Positions 8,960 to 17,715 of a stretch of 64,000 bases of DNA are shown here, piece after piece. Made by a program: the position numbers and the translations under genes. The notes under the pieces are model-generated. The model had not been told where the DNA came from. It saw only the letters and a program-made list of their open reading frames with translations, and did no database searches. Position 1 is the first letter of the stretch. Each line of letters starts with the position of its first letter. Origin of the DNA: Providencia sp. R33 (GTDB taxonomy: Bacteria > Pseudomonadota > Gammaproteobacteria > Enterobacterales > Enterobacteriaceae); assembly GCF_019343475.1 (NCBI RefSeq), contig NZ_CP072453.1, positions 620,001-684,000 on the forward strand, read 5' to 3'.

Positions 8960-9286
8960 ATGAAAAAGATAATGCTAATTATTTTATCAACACTGTTTAT
9001 TCCATTATCTTCTCAAGCGGGCTCTAATTACTATGGTTGTGATAATAAAATTTACCAACTTGAAAAACAGTTAAAATATGCAAAAGCGCATGGAAACCGT
9101 CATCGAGTCGCAGGGTTACAACGTGCTATTTCGAATGTGCAAAACCGTTGTTATGACCACTATTCTGGAGCTACAGGCCCAACAAAACTGAACAGTAAAT
9201 ATTACTCAGATGAAAGCCGTCAGTTAGAACGTGAAATTGATGCGCTACGCTATGAAATCAAGCGGTTAGAATCGTTAAAAAGTTAA
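8960..9286 (+). CDS. DUF1090 (YqjC-like) exported protein
   Basis: A 108-residue protein with a Sec signal peptide (MKK...LFIPLSSQA, probable cleavage after residue 20). A small, mostly helical, charged domain follows with two cysteines (about 27 and 64) and the DUF1090 pattern LE-x-QL-x-YAK-x-HGN-x-x-R-x-x-GLQ. E. coli YqjC is a periplasmic protein of similar length and unknown function. The start has GGAGAATTAA upstream. Monocistronic: long leader before it, strong terminator after it. Confidence 0.85.
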   Translation: MKKIMLIILSTLFIPLSSQAGSNYYGCDNKIYQLEKQLKYAKAHGNRHRVAGLQRAISNVQNRCYDHYSGATGPTKLNSKYYSDESRQLEREIDALRYEIKRLESLKS

Positions 9287-9297
9287 TGTTTTAATTC

Positions 9298-9341
9298 AAA
9301 TAAAGTAGAAAGCCTAATTAGTGGCTTGCTACTTTATTTTT
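9298..9341 (+). terminator. terminator after the DUF1090 gene
   Basis: An 11-bp outer stem AAATAAAGTAG/CTACTTTATTT encloses an inner AAGCC/GGCTT stem and is followed by T residues. Confidence 0.85.
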
Positions 9342-9516
9342 GCCCTTACTCATACTGTAATTTCCCTCCTGATGTTTTCTTTTCTTAAAAAATAAAAATA
9401 GAAAAATTTCATAGGCTTGTTGATGTGTGTGGTTGTAGCGCTGACTTTTATCTTTATTTCCAGTTTTATTGCGGTATTATGAGATTATATGCGGCTTTTT
9501 GCAAGGTTTTGCGGTT

Positions 9517-10260
9517 ATGCACAAACAAGCACGACAGAATTATATTATTGAAATAATAGCAAAAAATGGCCAGGTGAGTGTTGCGGACTTATCTAATCAG
9601 TTGCACGTATCTACGGATACTATCCGCCGTGATTTAACGGAATTAGAAAACCAAGGGCTGGCACAAAAAAACCATGGTGGTGCTGTGGGGTTCAATGTGC
9701 CAGTTATGAGCCGTCGAGGGCGCAATATTTTATTGCCTGAGGTTAAAAAACAATTAGGGCAACAGGTTGCTAAGTTGATCCCGAAGAGTTCAACACTTTT
9801 CCTTGATTCGGGCAGTACGGTTATGGCTGTTGCTAGCTTTATTCAAGGTCCAATGAAAATCATCACCACATCCTTAGATATTGCTGTGCATTTTAGTGAA
9901 CGTGCGGATATCCAATTGATCTTATTAGGTGGGGAGTGGGACTCAGAGCAGCGCTTGTTTGCAGGAAGTGGCACACTATCCATATTGGCACGATACCGAG
10001 CAGATATTGCTATATTAGGGGCTTGTGCTTTGCATTCCACTTTGGGATTGAGTGCAACACAAGAAGCAGATTGCGATGTAAAACGTGCCATGATAGCGAA
10101 TAGCCAAGCACATTGGGTCGTAGCAGACAGCACAAAACTCAATCTATGTCAGCCTTATTTAGTGGCACATTTGGACGAAATTGATCAACTATTTTTAGAT
10201 TGTCATTGGGATGAACTTAATCCTAGTAGCAAGGTAATTGTAAATTCTCTGAATATTTAA
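9517..10260 (+). CDS. DeoR-family transcriptional regulator
   Basis: A 247-residue repressor-type protein. Its N-terminal DeoR helix-turn-helix reads VSVADLSNQLHVS followed by TDTIRRDLTELE. A C-terminal phosphosugar-sensing domain (DeoRC) follows, with the DSGSTVMAVA loop and a GACALHSTLGLS segment. I chose ATG 9517 over 9469 because the DeoR fold begins there and AAGG precedes it. Only 16 bp separate it from the Gfo/Idh/MocA oxidoreductase, so it probably controls that gene. The inducer is probably a phosphorylated sugar (inference). Confidence 0.85.
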   Translation: MHKQARQNYIIEIIAKNGQVSVADLSNQLHVSTDTIRRDLTELENQGLAQKNHGGAVGFNVPVMSRRGRNILLPEVKKQLGQQVAKLIPKSSTLFLDSGSTVMAVASFIQGPMKIITTSLDIAVHFSERADIQLILLGGEWDSEQRLFAGSGTLSILARYRADIAILGACALHSTLGLSATQEADCDVKRAMIANSQAHWVVADSTKLNLCQPYLVAHLDEIDQLFLDCHWDELNPSSKVIVNSLNI

Positions 10261-10276
10261 CAATGCAGGTAAAATT

Positions 10277-11341
10277 ATGAGCAAAGAAATTAATGTTGCA
10301 CTGATTGGTTATGGGTTTGTGGGGAAAACATTCCATGCACCTCTAATTCAGTCAGTTGATGGCTTGAACCTTGCTGTTGTGGCTTCCAGTGATGAGGACA
10401 AAGTAAAACGTGATATTCCAAATACCACGGTTATTGCATCTCCTGAAGAGGCGATTCTTCGCCCTGATATTGATTTAGTTGTGATAGCTAGCCCAAATTC
10501 AACTCATGCACCATTGGCAAAACTGGCAATTGAAGCGGGTAAAAATGTGGTGGTTGACAAGCCATTTACCCTTGATATGCAAGAAGCTAGGGAATTGATT
10601 GAACTAGCGAAAGTACATAATGTCTTGCTATCGGTATTTTATAACCGCCGCTGGGATAGTGATTATTTGGCAATAAAAGAAGTCATCGAACAAAAACAGA
10701 TTGGTGAAATAAAACATTTTGAATCACACATTGACCGCTTTCGCCCTGAAGTGAGAGTACGTTGGCGTGAACAAAACTTGCCAGGCAGTGGTTTATGGTT
10801 TGATTTAGGCCCGCATTTAATTGACCAAGCACTGCAACTTTTTGGTTTACCACAATCAGTACAGGGTAACATTGCAACGCTAAGAAATAATGGCCAAATT
10901 AATGATTGGGCGCATGTGTTATTAAACTACCCAACTCATAAAGTGATCTTGCATTGCAGCATGTTAGCTGCTGGTGGGTTTACGCGTTTTACTGTACATG
11001 GCGATAAAGGCAGTGCAGTAAAATCCCAACCAGATCAACAAGAAAAACAATTGTTACAAGGAATAACGCCGCGAGATAAAGAATGGGGTGTGGATAATGA
11101 CCCAATGATTTTAATTGATGAGACGTTATCTTCTAAGGCGCAACAAACGCCAAAAGGTGACCAAAGCCAGTATTATGTGAATATTCGTAATGCATTGAAA
11201 GATAATGCACAAAACCCAGTAACACCACTGCAGGCGTTAGCAGTTATGGCGGTGTTAGAAGCGGCAGTAAAATCAGCAGAGACTGGCTCTACACAGCCTT
11301 TAATGCTAACTGAAAATGAAATAGCGCAATGGCATAATTAA
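10277..11341 (+). CDS. Gfo/Idh/MocA-family oxidoreductase, YdgJ-like
   Basis: A 354-residue NAD(P)-dependent dehydrogenase. The N-terminal Rossmann motif is GYGFVGKTFHAPL, followed by the family's conserved VVVDKPF (the catalytic EKP lysine in this group) and FYNRRWDSDY. The second domain contains HIDRFRPEVRVRWRE and GLWFDLGPHLIDQA. The pattern is close to E. coli YdgJ, whose physiological substrate is not firmly known. Cotranscribed with the DeoR regulator and closed by a terminator, making a two-gene self-regulated unit. Confidence 0.87.
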   Translation: MSKEINVALIGYGFVGKTFHAPLIQSVDGLNLAVVASSDEDKVKRDIPNTTVIASPEEAILRPDIDLVVIASPNSTHAPLAKLAIEAGKNVVVDKPFTLDMQEARELIELAKVHNVLLSVFYNRRWDSDYLAIKEVIEQKQIGEIKHFESHIDRFRPEVRVRWREQNLPGSGLWFDLGPHLIDQALQLFGLPQSVQGNIATLRNNGQINDWAHVLLNYPTHKVILHCSMLAAGGFTRFTVHGDKGSAVKSQPDQQEKQLLQGITPRDKEWGVDNDPMILIDETLSSKAQQTPKGDQSQYYVNIRNALKDNAQNPVTPLQALAVMAVLEAAVKSAETGSTQPLMLTENEIAQWHN

Positions 11342-11349
11342 TACGTGGG

Positions 11350-11386
11350 AAATAGCTGCTCTGGAAACGCCATCAGCTATTTTTTA
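11350..11386 (+). terminator. terminator after the YdgJ-like gene
   Basis: AAATAGCTG and CAGCTATTT form a 9-bp stem around a 15-nt loop, continuing into a TTTTTTA tract. Confidence 0.85.
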
Positions 11387-11495
11387 TTATTGGATAAGGT
11401 GCCAACTGTTAACCAACTATTACCTATAGATTATCAGTTTGATAAGTGAAATAATAAGTTTCATGTCGTTTTACTAAAAATATACTTATTACATT

Positions 11496-12413
11496 ATGGT
11501 TATTCGCCCGCATCAGCACTGGTTTTTCCGGTTGTTCGATTGGCACGGTTCCGTGCTGTCAAAAATCACCTTTCGGTTATCCCTTAATATCATGATCTCA
11601 ATTGTTGCCGTATTAAGTTACCAATGGTACGAACAATTAGGTATTCATTTAACTATCGCGCCTTTTAGTTTATTAGGGATAGCCATCGCTATCTTTTTAG
11701 GTTTTCGTAATAACGCATGCTATAGCCGTTTAATTGAAGCAAGAACACTCTGGGCAAATTTGTTGATTAACCAACGCAATATTTTAAGAAATATTAAAGG
11801 GTTATTACCAAATGACAAAGCCGCACAAAAAGAATTTGCGCACTTATTGATTGCTTTTGGATGGAGCTTAAAGCATGAGCTAAGAAAAACTAGCCCCATT
11901 GTTGATTTATATCGGCTGCTGCCGCGCGCTATTTTTGACGAAGTTATTCGTAGTCCATTCCCAACCAGCCGTATTTTAATGCAGATAGGGCTGAAGGTAG
12001 GGGAACTGCGTGATAATAAAGTGATTAGCGACGTATTATTTCAAGCAATCAATAAAGATATTAATGCGTTATCAGACGTTTTAGGTGGCTGTGAACGTAT
12101 TTCAAATACACCGATACCTTTTGCTTATACTTTGATTTTGCAACGCACTGTGTATTTATTTTGTACGCTATTACCGTTCGCGTTGGTGGTTGATTTACAT
12201 TATATGACCCCATTTGTTTCGGTATTTATTTCGTATACCTTTTTAGCATGGGACTCATTAGCCGAAGAGTTGGAAGACCCTTTTGGGACATCTGCGAATG
12301 ATCTACCATTAAATGCGATTTGCAATAGTATCGAGCGAAATGCAATGGACATGCTCGATCTCAAGCCGCTCCCTCCAGTCAATAAACCAGACAAATATTT
12401 TAATTTGCTGTAA
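11496..12413 (+). CDS. bestrophin-family protein, YneE-like
   Basis: A 305-residue inner-membrane protein of the bestrophin/UPF0187 family. It shows the hallmark GFRNNACYSRLIEARTLWAN after the second hydrophobic segment, and the C-terminal acidic EELEDPFG-x-x-x-NDLPL motif. Bacterial relatives form pentameric ion channels; E. coli YneE is the closest well-known relative. There are about four membrane spans, two near the N-terminus and two around residues 205-250. It stands alone. A weak hairpin at 12436-12469 may end its transcript. Confidence 0.88.
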   Translation: MVIRPHQHWFFRLFDWHGSVLSKITFRLSLNIMISIVAVLSYQWYEQLGIHLTIAPFSLLGIAIAIFLGFRNNACYSRLIEARTLWANLLINQRNILRNIKGLLPNDKAAQKEFAHLLIAFGWSLKHELRKTSPIVDLYRLLPRAIFDEVIRSPFPTSRILMQIGLKVGELRDNKVISDVLFQAINKDINALSDVLGGCERISNTPIPFAYTLILQRTVYLFCTLLPFALVVDLHYMTPFVSVFISYTFLAWDSLAEELEDPFGTSANDLPLNAICNSIERNAMDMLDLKPLPPVNKPDKYFNLL

Positions 12414-12539
12414 TTCCTAGCGCGATATACCGATAAATGGCAGAACGAAATTCAATGCGTTTTGCCATTCTCTTTATTTATTATTTTTCAAAAATGTAAA
12501 TCCGATAGGGTAATTCTGTACAGATAATCCTATAGATAC

Positions 12540-12558
12540 TATACTCCCCCTATGTATA
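12540..12558. promoter_or_regulatory. candidate FrmR operator
   Basis: TATAC, a nine-base centre containing CCCCC, and GTATA form an imperfect inverted repeat with a C-tract core, 16 nt before frmR. AT-rich arms around a G/C tract are typical of operators for CsoR/RcnR/FrmR-type repressors. A second ATACT lies immediately 5'. Confidence 0.65.
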
Positions 12559-12574
12559 TGAAGAGGGCTTAACG

Positions 12575-12847
12575 ATGCCACATTCACCAAAAGAAAAGAA
12601 AGCGGTATTGACGCGCGTTCGAAAACTTAAAGGGCAGCTATTAGCATTGGAGTCTGCACTCGAGGACGAAGCGGAGTGTGCCGCAATTTTGCAACAAATT
12701 GCGGCCATCCGCGGTGCCGTTAATGGGTTAATGGCGGGGGTACTCGAAAGCCATTTGCGCGAAGGGCTTCAAGAGTCTGCCACCACACAGCATCAAAAAG
12801 AGTCAGTTGATGATGCTATTTCACTTATTCGCACTTATTTGCGTTAA
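12575..12847 (+). CDS. frmR: FrmR, formaldehyde-sensing repressor
   Basis: A 90-residue all-helical repressor of the CsoR/RcnR/FrmR family that represses the frm operon until formaldehyde modifies it. The residues expected of a formaldehyde sensor are present: Pro2 right after the start Met and Cys35 in DEAECAAIL, plus the conserved ILQQIAAIRGAVNGLM core. Seventeen bases separate it from frmA. Length and sequence agree with E. coli FrmR (91 aa). Confidence 0.95.
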   Translation: MPHSPKEKKAVLTRVRKLKGQLLALESALEDEAECAAILQQIAAIRGAVNGLMAGVLESHLREGLQESATTQHQKESVDDAISLIRTYLR

Positions 12848-12863
12848 ATAAAAAGGAACAACG

Positions 12864-13976
12864 ATGAAATCACGTGCAGCAGTCGCATTTGGTCCTGGTG
12901 AACCACTGAAAATTGTCGAACTCGACGTTATGCCACCTCAAGCTGGAGAAGTTTTAGTTAAAATCAGCCATACGGGTGTTTGCCACACAGATGCATTTAC
13001 ACTTTCAGGGGATGACCCTGAGGGGCTATTCCCTGTTGTGTTAGGCCATGAAGGTGCTGGGGTTGTGGTTGAAGTGGGTGAAGGCGTGACGAGTGTCAGC
13101 GTCGGTGACCACGTTATTCCATTGTATACTGCAGAGTGCGGAAAATGCGTTTTCTGTGAGTCAGGCAAAACGAACTTATGTGTGTCTGTCCGTGCAACCC
13201 AAGGAAAAGGTGTGATGCCTGATGGAACAACACGTTTTTCCTATAATGGTCAGCCTGTTTATCACTACATGGGCTGCTCAACATTCAGTGAATATACTGT
13301 TGTTGCCGAAGTATCGCTCGCTAAAATCAATCCAGAAGCAAAACACGAAGAAGTGTGTTTACTGGGGTGTGGCGTGACGACAGGAATTGGTGCAGTGCAT
13401 AACACCGCAAAAGTGCAAGAAGGTGATTCTGTTGCAGTGTTTGGCTTGGGTGGTATTGGTTTAGCGGTTATCCAAGGGGCAAGACAAGCCAAAGCGGGGC
13501 GCATTATTGCCATTGACACGAACCCGACTAAATTTGAGTTAGCTCGTCAATTTGGTGCGACAGAGTGCTTAAACCCGAAAGACTTTGATAAGCCTATTCA
13601 ACAAGTATTGATTGAAATGACCGAATGGGGTGTCGATCATACCTTTGAATGTATTGGTAATGTGAATGTCATGCGTGCTGCATTGGAAAGTGCTCACCGT
13701 GGTTGGGGGCAATCCATCATTATTGGTGTGGCAGGTGCTGGACAAGAAATTTCAACTCGCCCATTCCAATTGGTGACAGGCCGTTCATGGCGTGGAACTG
13801 CATTTGGTGGCGTGAAAGGGCGCAGCCAATTGCCAAAAATGGTTGAAGATGCCATGAAAGGGGATATTGATCTGGCGCCATTTGTGACTCACACATTGCC
13901 GCTTGATAGCATTAATGAGGCTTTTGATTTAATGCATGAAGGCAAATCAATCCGTACCGTCATTCATTACGAATAA
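12864..13976 (+). CDS. frmA: S-(hydroxymethyl)glutathione dehydrogenase (class III ADH)
   Basis: FrmA oxidises S-hydroxymethylglutathione, formed from formaldehyde and glutathione, to S-formylglutathione with NAD+. It also acts as an S-nitrosoglutathione reductase. The 370 residues are those of a class III zinc alcohol dehydrogenase. The catalytic zinc ligands lie in HTGVCHTDAFT and GHEGAG; the structural zinc cysteine cluster is ECGKCVFCESGKTNLC; the NAD motif is GLGGIGLAV. AAGGAACA precedes the ATG. Middle gene of frmRAB. Confidence 0.96.
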   Translation: MKSRAAVAFGPGEPLKIVELDVMPPQAGEVLVKISHTGVCHTDAFTLSGDDPEGLFPVVLGHEGAGVVVEVGEGVTSVSVGDHVIPLYTAECGKCVFCESGKTNLCVSVRATQGKGVMPDGTTRFSYNGQPVYHYMGCSTFSEYTVVAEVSLAKINPEAKHEEVCLLGCGVTTGIGAVHNTAKVQEGDSVAVFGLGGIGLAVIQGARQAKAGRIIAIDTNPTKFELARQFGATECLNPKDFDKPIQQVLIEMTEWGVDHTFECIGNVNVMRAALESAHRGWGQSIIIGVAGAGQEISTRPFQLVTGRSWRGTAFGGVKGRSQLPKMVEDAMKGDIDLAPFVTHTLPLDSINEAFDLMHEGKSIRTVIHYE

Positions 13977-13986
13977 GGAGCTATTG

Positions 13987-14820
13987 ATGGAGAGAATTGA
14001 GCGCCACGCTTGCTTTGGTGGCTGGCAGGATGTTTATCAACATCAATCAACGGTGTTAGGCTGTGAAATGAAATTTGCTGCTTATTTACCGCCACAGGCT
14101 CAAACGCAGTCTTGCCCTGTGATTTATTGGTTGTCAGGGCTGACATGTAACGAGCAAAACTTCATCACGAAAGCAGCAGCTCAGCAATTTGCCGCAGAAC
14201 ATGGTGTGGTTCTTATTGCGCCAGATACCAGCCCAAGGGGCGAAGGTGTGGCAGATGATACTGCCTATGACTTGGGGCAAGGGGCTGGTTTTTACGTCAA
14301 TGCATCCCAAGAACCTTGGAAACGTCATTATCAAATGTATGATTATATCGTTTCAGAGTTACCCGCTTTAGTGGAAAGCCATTTACCTGTGACGGATAAA
14401 CGCGCGATTTCCGGGCATTCTATGGGGGGGCATGGGGCGCTAATGATTGGTTTACGTAACCCTGAGCGCTATTGTAGCTTGTCTGCATTTGCACCGATTA
14501 TTGCGCCTTCACAGGTACCTTGGGGGCAAAAAGCCTTTACTGCGTACTTGGGAGATGACACAGCAAAATGGCATCAATATGATACTGTTGAGTTACTTGG
14601 CAAAGCGGCAACAACCCTGCCAATACTTGTCGATGTAGGCCTTGCAGATCCCTTTTACCATGAGCAATTAAAGCCAGAGCTGTTAGCAACGGTCTGTGAA
14701 CAAAAGCAATTTGATTGCACATTGCTTTTGCGTGATGGCTACGACCATAGCTACTATTTTATTAGCAGCTTTATTGGCGAACATATTGCTTTTCACGCAC
14801 GTCATTTAAAACAGGTGTAA
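13987..14820 (+). CDS. frmB: S-formylglutathione hydrolase
   Basis: FrmB hydrolyses S-formylglutathione to formate and glutathione, the last step of formaldehyde detoxification. The 277-residue esterase-D-type alpha/beta hydrolase has the nucleophile elbow SGHSMGGHGA, the DTSPRGEGV loop, and a C-terminal acid/His pair in DVGLADPF and DGYDHSYYF. The ATG at 13987 follows AAGGAG; the open frame starting at 13936 lies inside frmA. Ten bases separate it from frmA. Confidence 0.96.
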   Translation: MERIERHACFGGWQDVYQHQSTVLGCEMKFAAYLPPQAQTQSCPVIYWLSGLTCNEQNFITKAAAQQFAAEHGVVLIAPDTSPRGEGVADDTAYDLGQGAGFYVNASQEPWKRHYQMYDYIVSELPALVESHLPVTDKRAISGHSMGGHGALMIGLRNPERYCSLSAFAPIIAPSQVPWGQKAFTAYLGDDTAKWHQYDTVELLGKAATTLPILVDVGLADPFYHEQLKPELLATVCEQKQFDCTLLLRDGYDHSYYFISSFIGEHIAFHARHLKQV

Positions 14821-14825
14821 TAAAT

Positions 14826-14863
14826 ATAGAAGGGTAGGATTATAAATAATTTTACCCTTCTAT
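14826..14863. terminator. inverted repeat between convergent frmB and HEAT-protein genes
   Basis: ATAGAAGGGTA and TACCCTTCTAT are an 11-bp perfect inverted repeat around a 16-nt loop, placed between two convergent genes. It probably serves as a bidirectional transcript end, though T-runs are weak on both sides. Confidence 0.65.
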
Positions 14864-14899
14864 TATCCTCTTGTTATAGTTCGCATAAATATATTTTTG

Positions 14900-15118
14900 T
14901 TATTCATTATCATGATTTAAAAGCTTACTCACAGCTTTAATCGCGCTAATCGCAACATCCCTATTTGGGTCATTGCACAGTTCTAACAAACGACCCATGG
15001 TATTCATTTGCTTTATTGGTAACTTGCAATCACCAAGCGCTGAAATTGCCGCTATTTTGACATCGTCATTTTTTCGATTGGTTAAATCGAGCAGTGTGTT
15101 GATGACTTGTTTATCCAT
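14900..15118 (-). CDS. small HEAT-repeat protein, copy 1
   Basis: A 72-residue soluble protein made of little more than two HEAT/PBS-lyase-type helical repeats. One contains NDDVKIAAISALGD and the second DPNRDVAISAIKAVSKLL. No signal peptide or catalytic motif. Its function is unknown to me; such repeats usually bind proteins. Copy 2 lies 308 bp away in the same direction, and the stretch NDDVKIAAISALGD is identical between them. GGATAA upstream is a plausible ribosome site. Confidence 0.7.
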   Translation of the reverse strand: MDKQVINTLLDLTNRKNDDVKIAAISALGDCKLPIKQMNTMGRLLELCNDPNRDVAISAIKAVSKLLNHDNE

Positions 15119-15426
15119 TATCCATCCTACGAAATTATGTTATAAAAAATGAACTAGTTAAATATACTGATATTTAATATATATTAGCATTTAAGTTCAA
15201 TAATATTGATATTATCAAAATATTTAATCTAAAAATATAAAAAAAAGCGGATGGAATGAAAAGAGATATAATTTATTGGTTTTAATCATAAAAATGATTG
15301 AATGCCCGAGGGTATGCCTACCTGGATTTCGGGTGTGGTAAGAATAAATCGGGATTTACGGGAGAAAGATGAGTGAGAATATTATTTGATTAGTTAACGA
15401 ATTAACTTAATCGAAGGCTAAGGTTT
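15119..15426. other. 308-base spacer between the two HEAT-protein genes
   Basis: Very AT-rich, except for a CCCGA...TCGGG inverted repeat (15305-15309 and 15329-15333). A small TTGATA-T-TATCAA palindrome lies at 15206-15218. The spacing suggests that copy 1 has its own promoter here. No open frame was supported. Confidence 0.5.
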
Positions 15427-15642
15427 TTATTCAAAATGCTCAGATAATTTACTTAATGCTTTAATCGCAGATACAGCCACATCTTTATTTGGGTCTTTGC
15501 ATAAATCAAGAAGACGATGAATCGCAATTTGTTGTTCAACAGTTGCACGGTAATCCCCTAACGCCGAAATGGCAGCAATTTTTACGTCATCATTGCCACG
15601 ATGCGTCAATTCAATCAATGTTTGGATAATATTACTTTCCAT
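15427..15642 (-). CDS. small HEAT-repeat protein, copy 2
   Basis: A 71-residue paralogue of the protein at 14900-15118, with the same two-repeat build: NDDVKIAAISALGD and then DPNKDVAVSAIKALSKL. The most variable part is the central linker (about residues 30-45) and the C-terminal tail. The ribosome site AAGGCAGAA precedes the ATG. It is upstream of copy 1 and downstream of the haem operon, with about 280 bp free on the haem side. Tandem duplication is the simplest origin; the molecular role is unknown. Confidence 0.7.
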   Translation of the reverse strand: MESNIIQTLIELTHRGNDDVKIAAISALGDYRATVEQQIAIHRLLDLCKDPNKDVAVSAIKALSKLSEHFE

Positions 15643-15875
15643 TTTCTGCCTTATTAGCCCATTTGTGTGTTTAGGCGTATTCTAGGGGAAAATTCTTAAT
15701 ATTTATCTTCAAATTTCAAATCGCTATCAATAGATTGTATTAATTTCACGCCTTTTTAGAGAGGTAAATGAACAATTGAGTTATCGTTTACACTTGAGCA
15801 TAACAAGATGATTATAAAATGAATAGTTTAAGAAAAACAAAAGAATAGAGCAATTTATAGTGAGGGGGAGATAAA

Positions 15876-15894
15876 GGCACGTTGTTAATGTGCC
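15876..15894 (-). terminator. possible terminator of the haem operon
   Basis: Read leftward, GGCAC and GTGCC form a 5-bp stem around a 9-nt loop, followed by TTTAT, about 30 nt past the hmuV stop. Short stem, so moderate support. Confidence 0.5.
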
Positions 15895-15921
15895 CTTAGT
15901 CGTTACAACAGAATAAAACCA

Positions 15922-16710
15922 TTAATGGCGCAAATAGATATGAGGTGTATCATTTTCAGGATGTTTGCTTACCCCTAAGTCGGCTTGGTACCAACGAGTG
16001 AGATTTTCTGTTGTTAATACTTCCGTTGGCGTACCACTGGCGACTAACTCCCCTTCGTGAATTAAATAAACACGATCGGCGTATAACGCGGTTAGGTTTA
16101 AATCATGTAGCACACAGCACACGCCAATAGGGCGTTCGCGGGTTAGTTGGTGCAGTAGACGTAAGCTATGTTGCTGGTGGTATAAATCCAGAGCCGACGT
16201 AGGTTCATCTAAAAATAAACAGGCGCCTTGGCTTGTGGGCTGCCATAACTGTGCCAACACACGTGCTAATTGAACGCGTTGTTGTTCACCGCCAGAAAGC
16301 TGCCGATAATCGCGGTGGCGCAACACTTGGCAATGGGTTAGGGATAACGCCTCTTCAATAGCAATTTGCTTGTGTTCGGAACCATAAGGGGTACGCCCCA
16401 TGGCCACGACATCTTCAACAGTGAATGCAAATTGCAAATTGCTATGTTGCTTCATTACCGCACGTTTGCGAGCTAGCTCATTGCCTTGCCACTCTTTTAA
16501 CGAGCGCCCCTCTAATAGGCAAACACCTTGTGTAGGTGTTGTATAGCCAGTTAACAGTTTTAATAGGCTGGATTTCCCTGCACCATTGGGGCCAATAATG
16601 ACTACCATTTCATGCTGTTTTATCGAAAGGCTTATATTGTTAATCAATGCCTTATCGTCGATTTGATAAGTCAGGCTCTGTGCCTCTAATAAAATAGATT
16701 TATCTTGCAT
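15922..16710 (-). CDS. hmuV: haem ABC transporter ATP-binding protein HmuV
   Basis: The 262-residue cytoplasmic ATPase that powers haem import across the inner membrane with HmuU. All ABC motifs are visible: Walker A GPNGAGKSS, Q-loop region MKQHSNLQF, signature LSGGEQQR, Walker B CLFLDEPTSALD and the switch-loop His in VLHDLNLTA. It is FecE/BtuD-like, as usual for haem and siderophore importers. It starts 3 bp after the hmuU stop and is the last gene of the operon. Confidence 0.95.
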   Translation of the reverse strand: MQDKSILLEAQSLTYQIDDKALINNISLSIKQHEMVVIIGPNGAGKSSLLKLLTGYTTPTQGVCLLEGRSLKEWQGNELARKRAVMKQHSNLQFAFTVEDVVAMGRTPYGSEHKQIAIEEALSLTHCQVLRHRDYRQLSGGEQQRVQLARVLAQLWQPTSQGACLFLDEPTSALDLYHQQHSLRLLHQLTRERPIGVCCVLHDLNLTALYADRVYLIHEGELVASGTPTEVLTTENLTRWYQADLGVSKHPENDTPHIYLRH

Positions 16711-16713
16711 CGT

Positions 16714-17715
16714 CTAAATTCTCCCCGCAGGTTGGCGTAAAATTAGCCATAAGAAGTATGGCCCACCAATCAGCCCAGTGAGCAGACCAACAGGGATTTC
16801 AGCAGGGGCGACTGCGGTACGGGCAATGGTGTCGGCGATTAACAATAGCGCAGCACCGACAATGGCTGACCCCGGTATTAACCAACGGTGGTCGGGGCCT
16901 AATGTCATACGGATTAAGTGTGGAACCACTAACCCAACAAAGCCAATCACGCCACTCATTGCTACCGCACATCCGACTAATAAGGCACTGAGAAACAGCA
17001 AAACAAATTTCGCCCGTTCAACATTCAAACCTAGGTAGTGAGCATCTTCATCCCCTAACTGGAGGATATTGAGCTTATTTCCCTGCCATAAACACACTAG
17101 GGTGACAGGTAAAATGACCGTAGCGGCAATGGCTAACGACGTCCAATCCACATTCCCCAACGTGCCCATCATCCAGAGACTAAAGGTTCGAAGTTGCTGG
17201 TCATTACTGATATAACTCAGCACACCGATAAACGACATACACAGTGCATTAATTGCGATGCCTGCGAGTAGTAAGCGTGCCAAGTTGCCGCTGGATGAAC
17301 GGTTTAAACTAAAAATAATTAACGAAACAATTAAGCTGCCAATAAAAGCCGCCGCGATATGGCCATAGTTTTGCATTACCGCTGGTAATGAAAAAGATAA
17401 AACGATAAAAGCGGCAACGGCTAATGCCGCACCACTACTGATGCCTAGCAAACTGGGATCCGCGAGTGGATTACGAAAAAGCCCTTGCATAATGGCGCCA
17501 GACACAGCCAGTGCTAGCCCCACTAAAATGGCAATTAAGACTCGCGGTAAACGAATGTTTAGCCAAATTTGCCAGTCAGGATCGGTGGCAGAAGCTTGCC
17601 ACAGTGTACTGAATGAAAAGTTTATCGGCCCTGCGTTAGATGCAATAAACGTCAGGCCACAAAGCACGAACAATAAAATTAGAATAACAAATAAAGGGCG
17701 CTTAAAACGGATCAT
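16714..17715 (-). CDS. hmuU: haem ABC transporter permease HmuU
   Basis: A 333-residue FecCD/BtuC-family permease with about ten membrane helices, forming the inner-membrane channel for haem. Family motifs include GAIMQGLFRNPLADP-x-LLG near the N-terminus and GFVGLVVPHLIR before the last helices; the former is the EAA-like coupling region to HmuV. The start overlaps hmuT by 4 bp, typical of translational coupling. Substrate is assigned from the operon (hemP-hmuRSTUV). Confidence 0.94.
   Translation of the reverse strand: MIRFKRPLFVILILLFVLCGLTFIASNAGPINFSFSTLWQASATDPDWQIWLNIRLPRVLIAILVGLALAVSGAIMQGLFRNPLADPSLLGISSGAALAVAAFIVLSFSLPAVMQNYGHIAAAFIGSLIVSLIIFSLNRSSSGNLARLLLAGIAINALCMSFIGVLSYISNDQQLRTFSLWMMGTLGNVDWTSLAIAATVILPVTLVCLWQGNKLNILQLGDEDAHYLGLNVERAKFVLLFLSALLVGCAVAMSGVIGFVGLVVPHLIRMTLGPDHRWLIPGSAIVGAALLLIADTIARTAVAPAEIPVGLLTGLIGGPYFLWLILRQPAGRI

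Noticed and set aside
12938..13168. Long antisense frames within frmA, galT, gcl and other genes
   Set aside because: They lie opposite well-recognised genes, show low-complexity shadow translations and lack ribosome sites.
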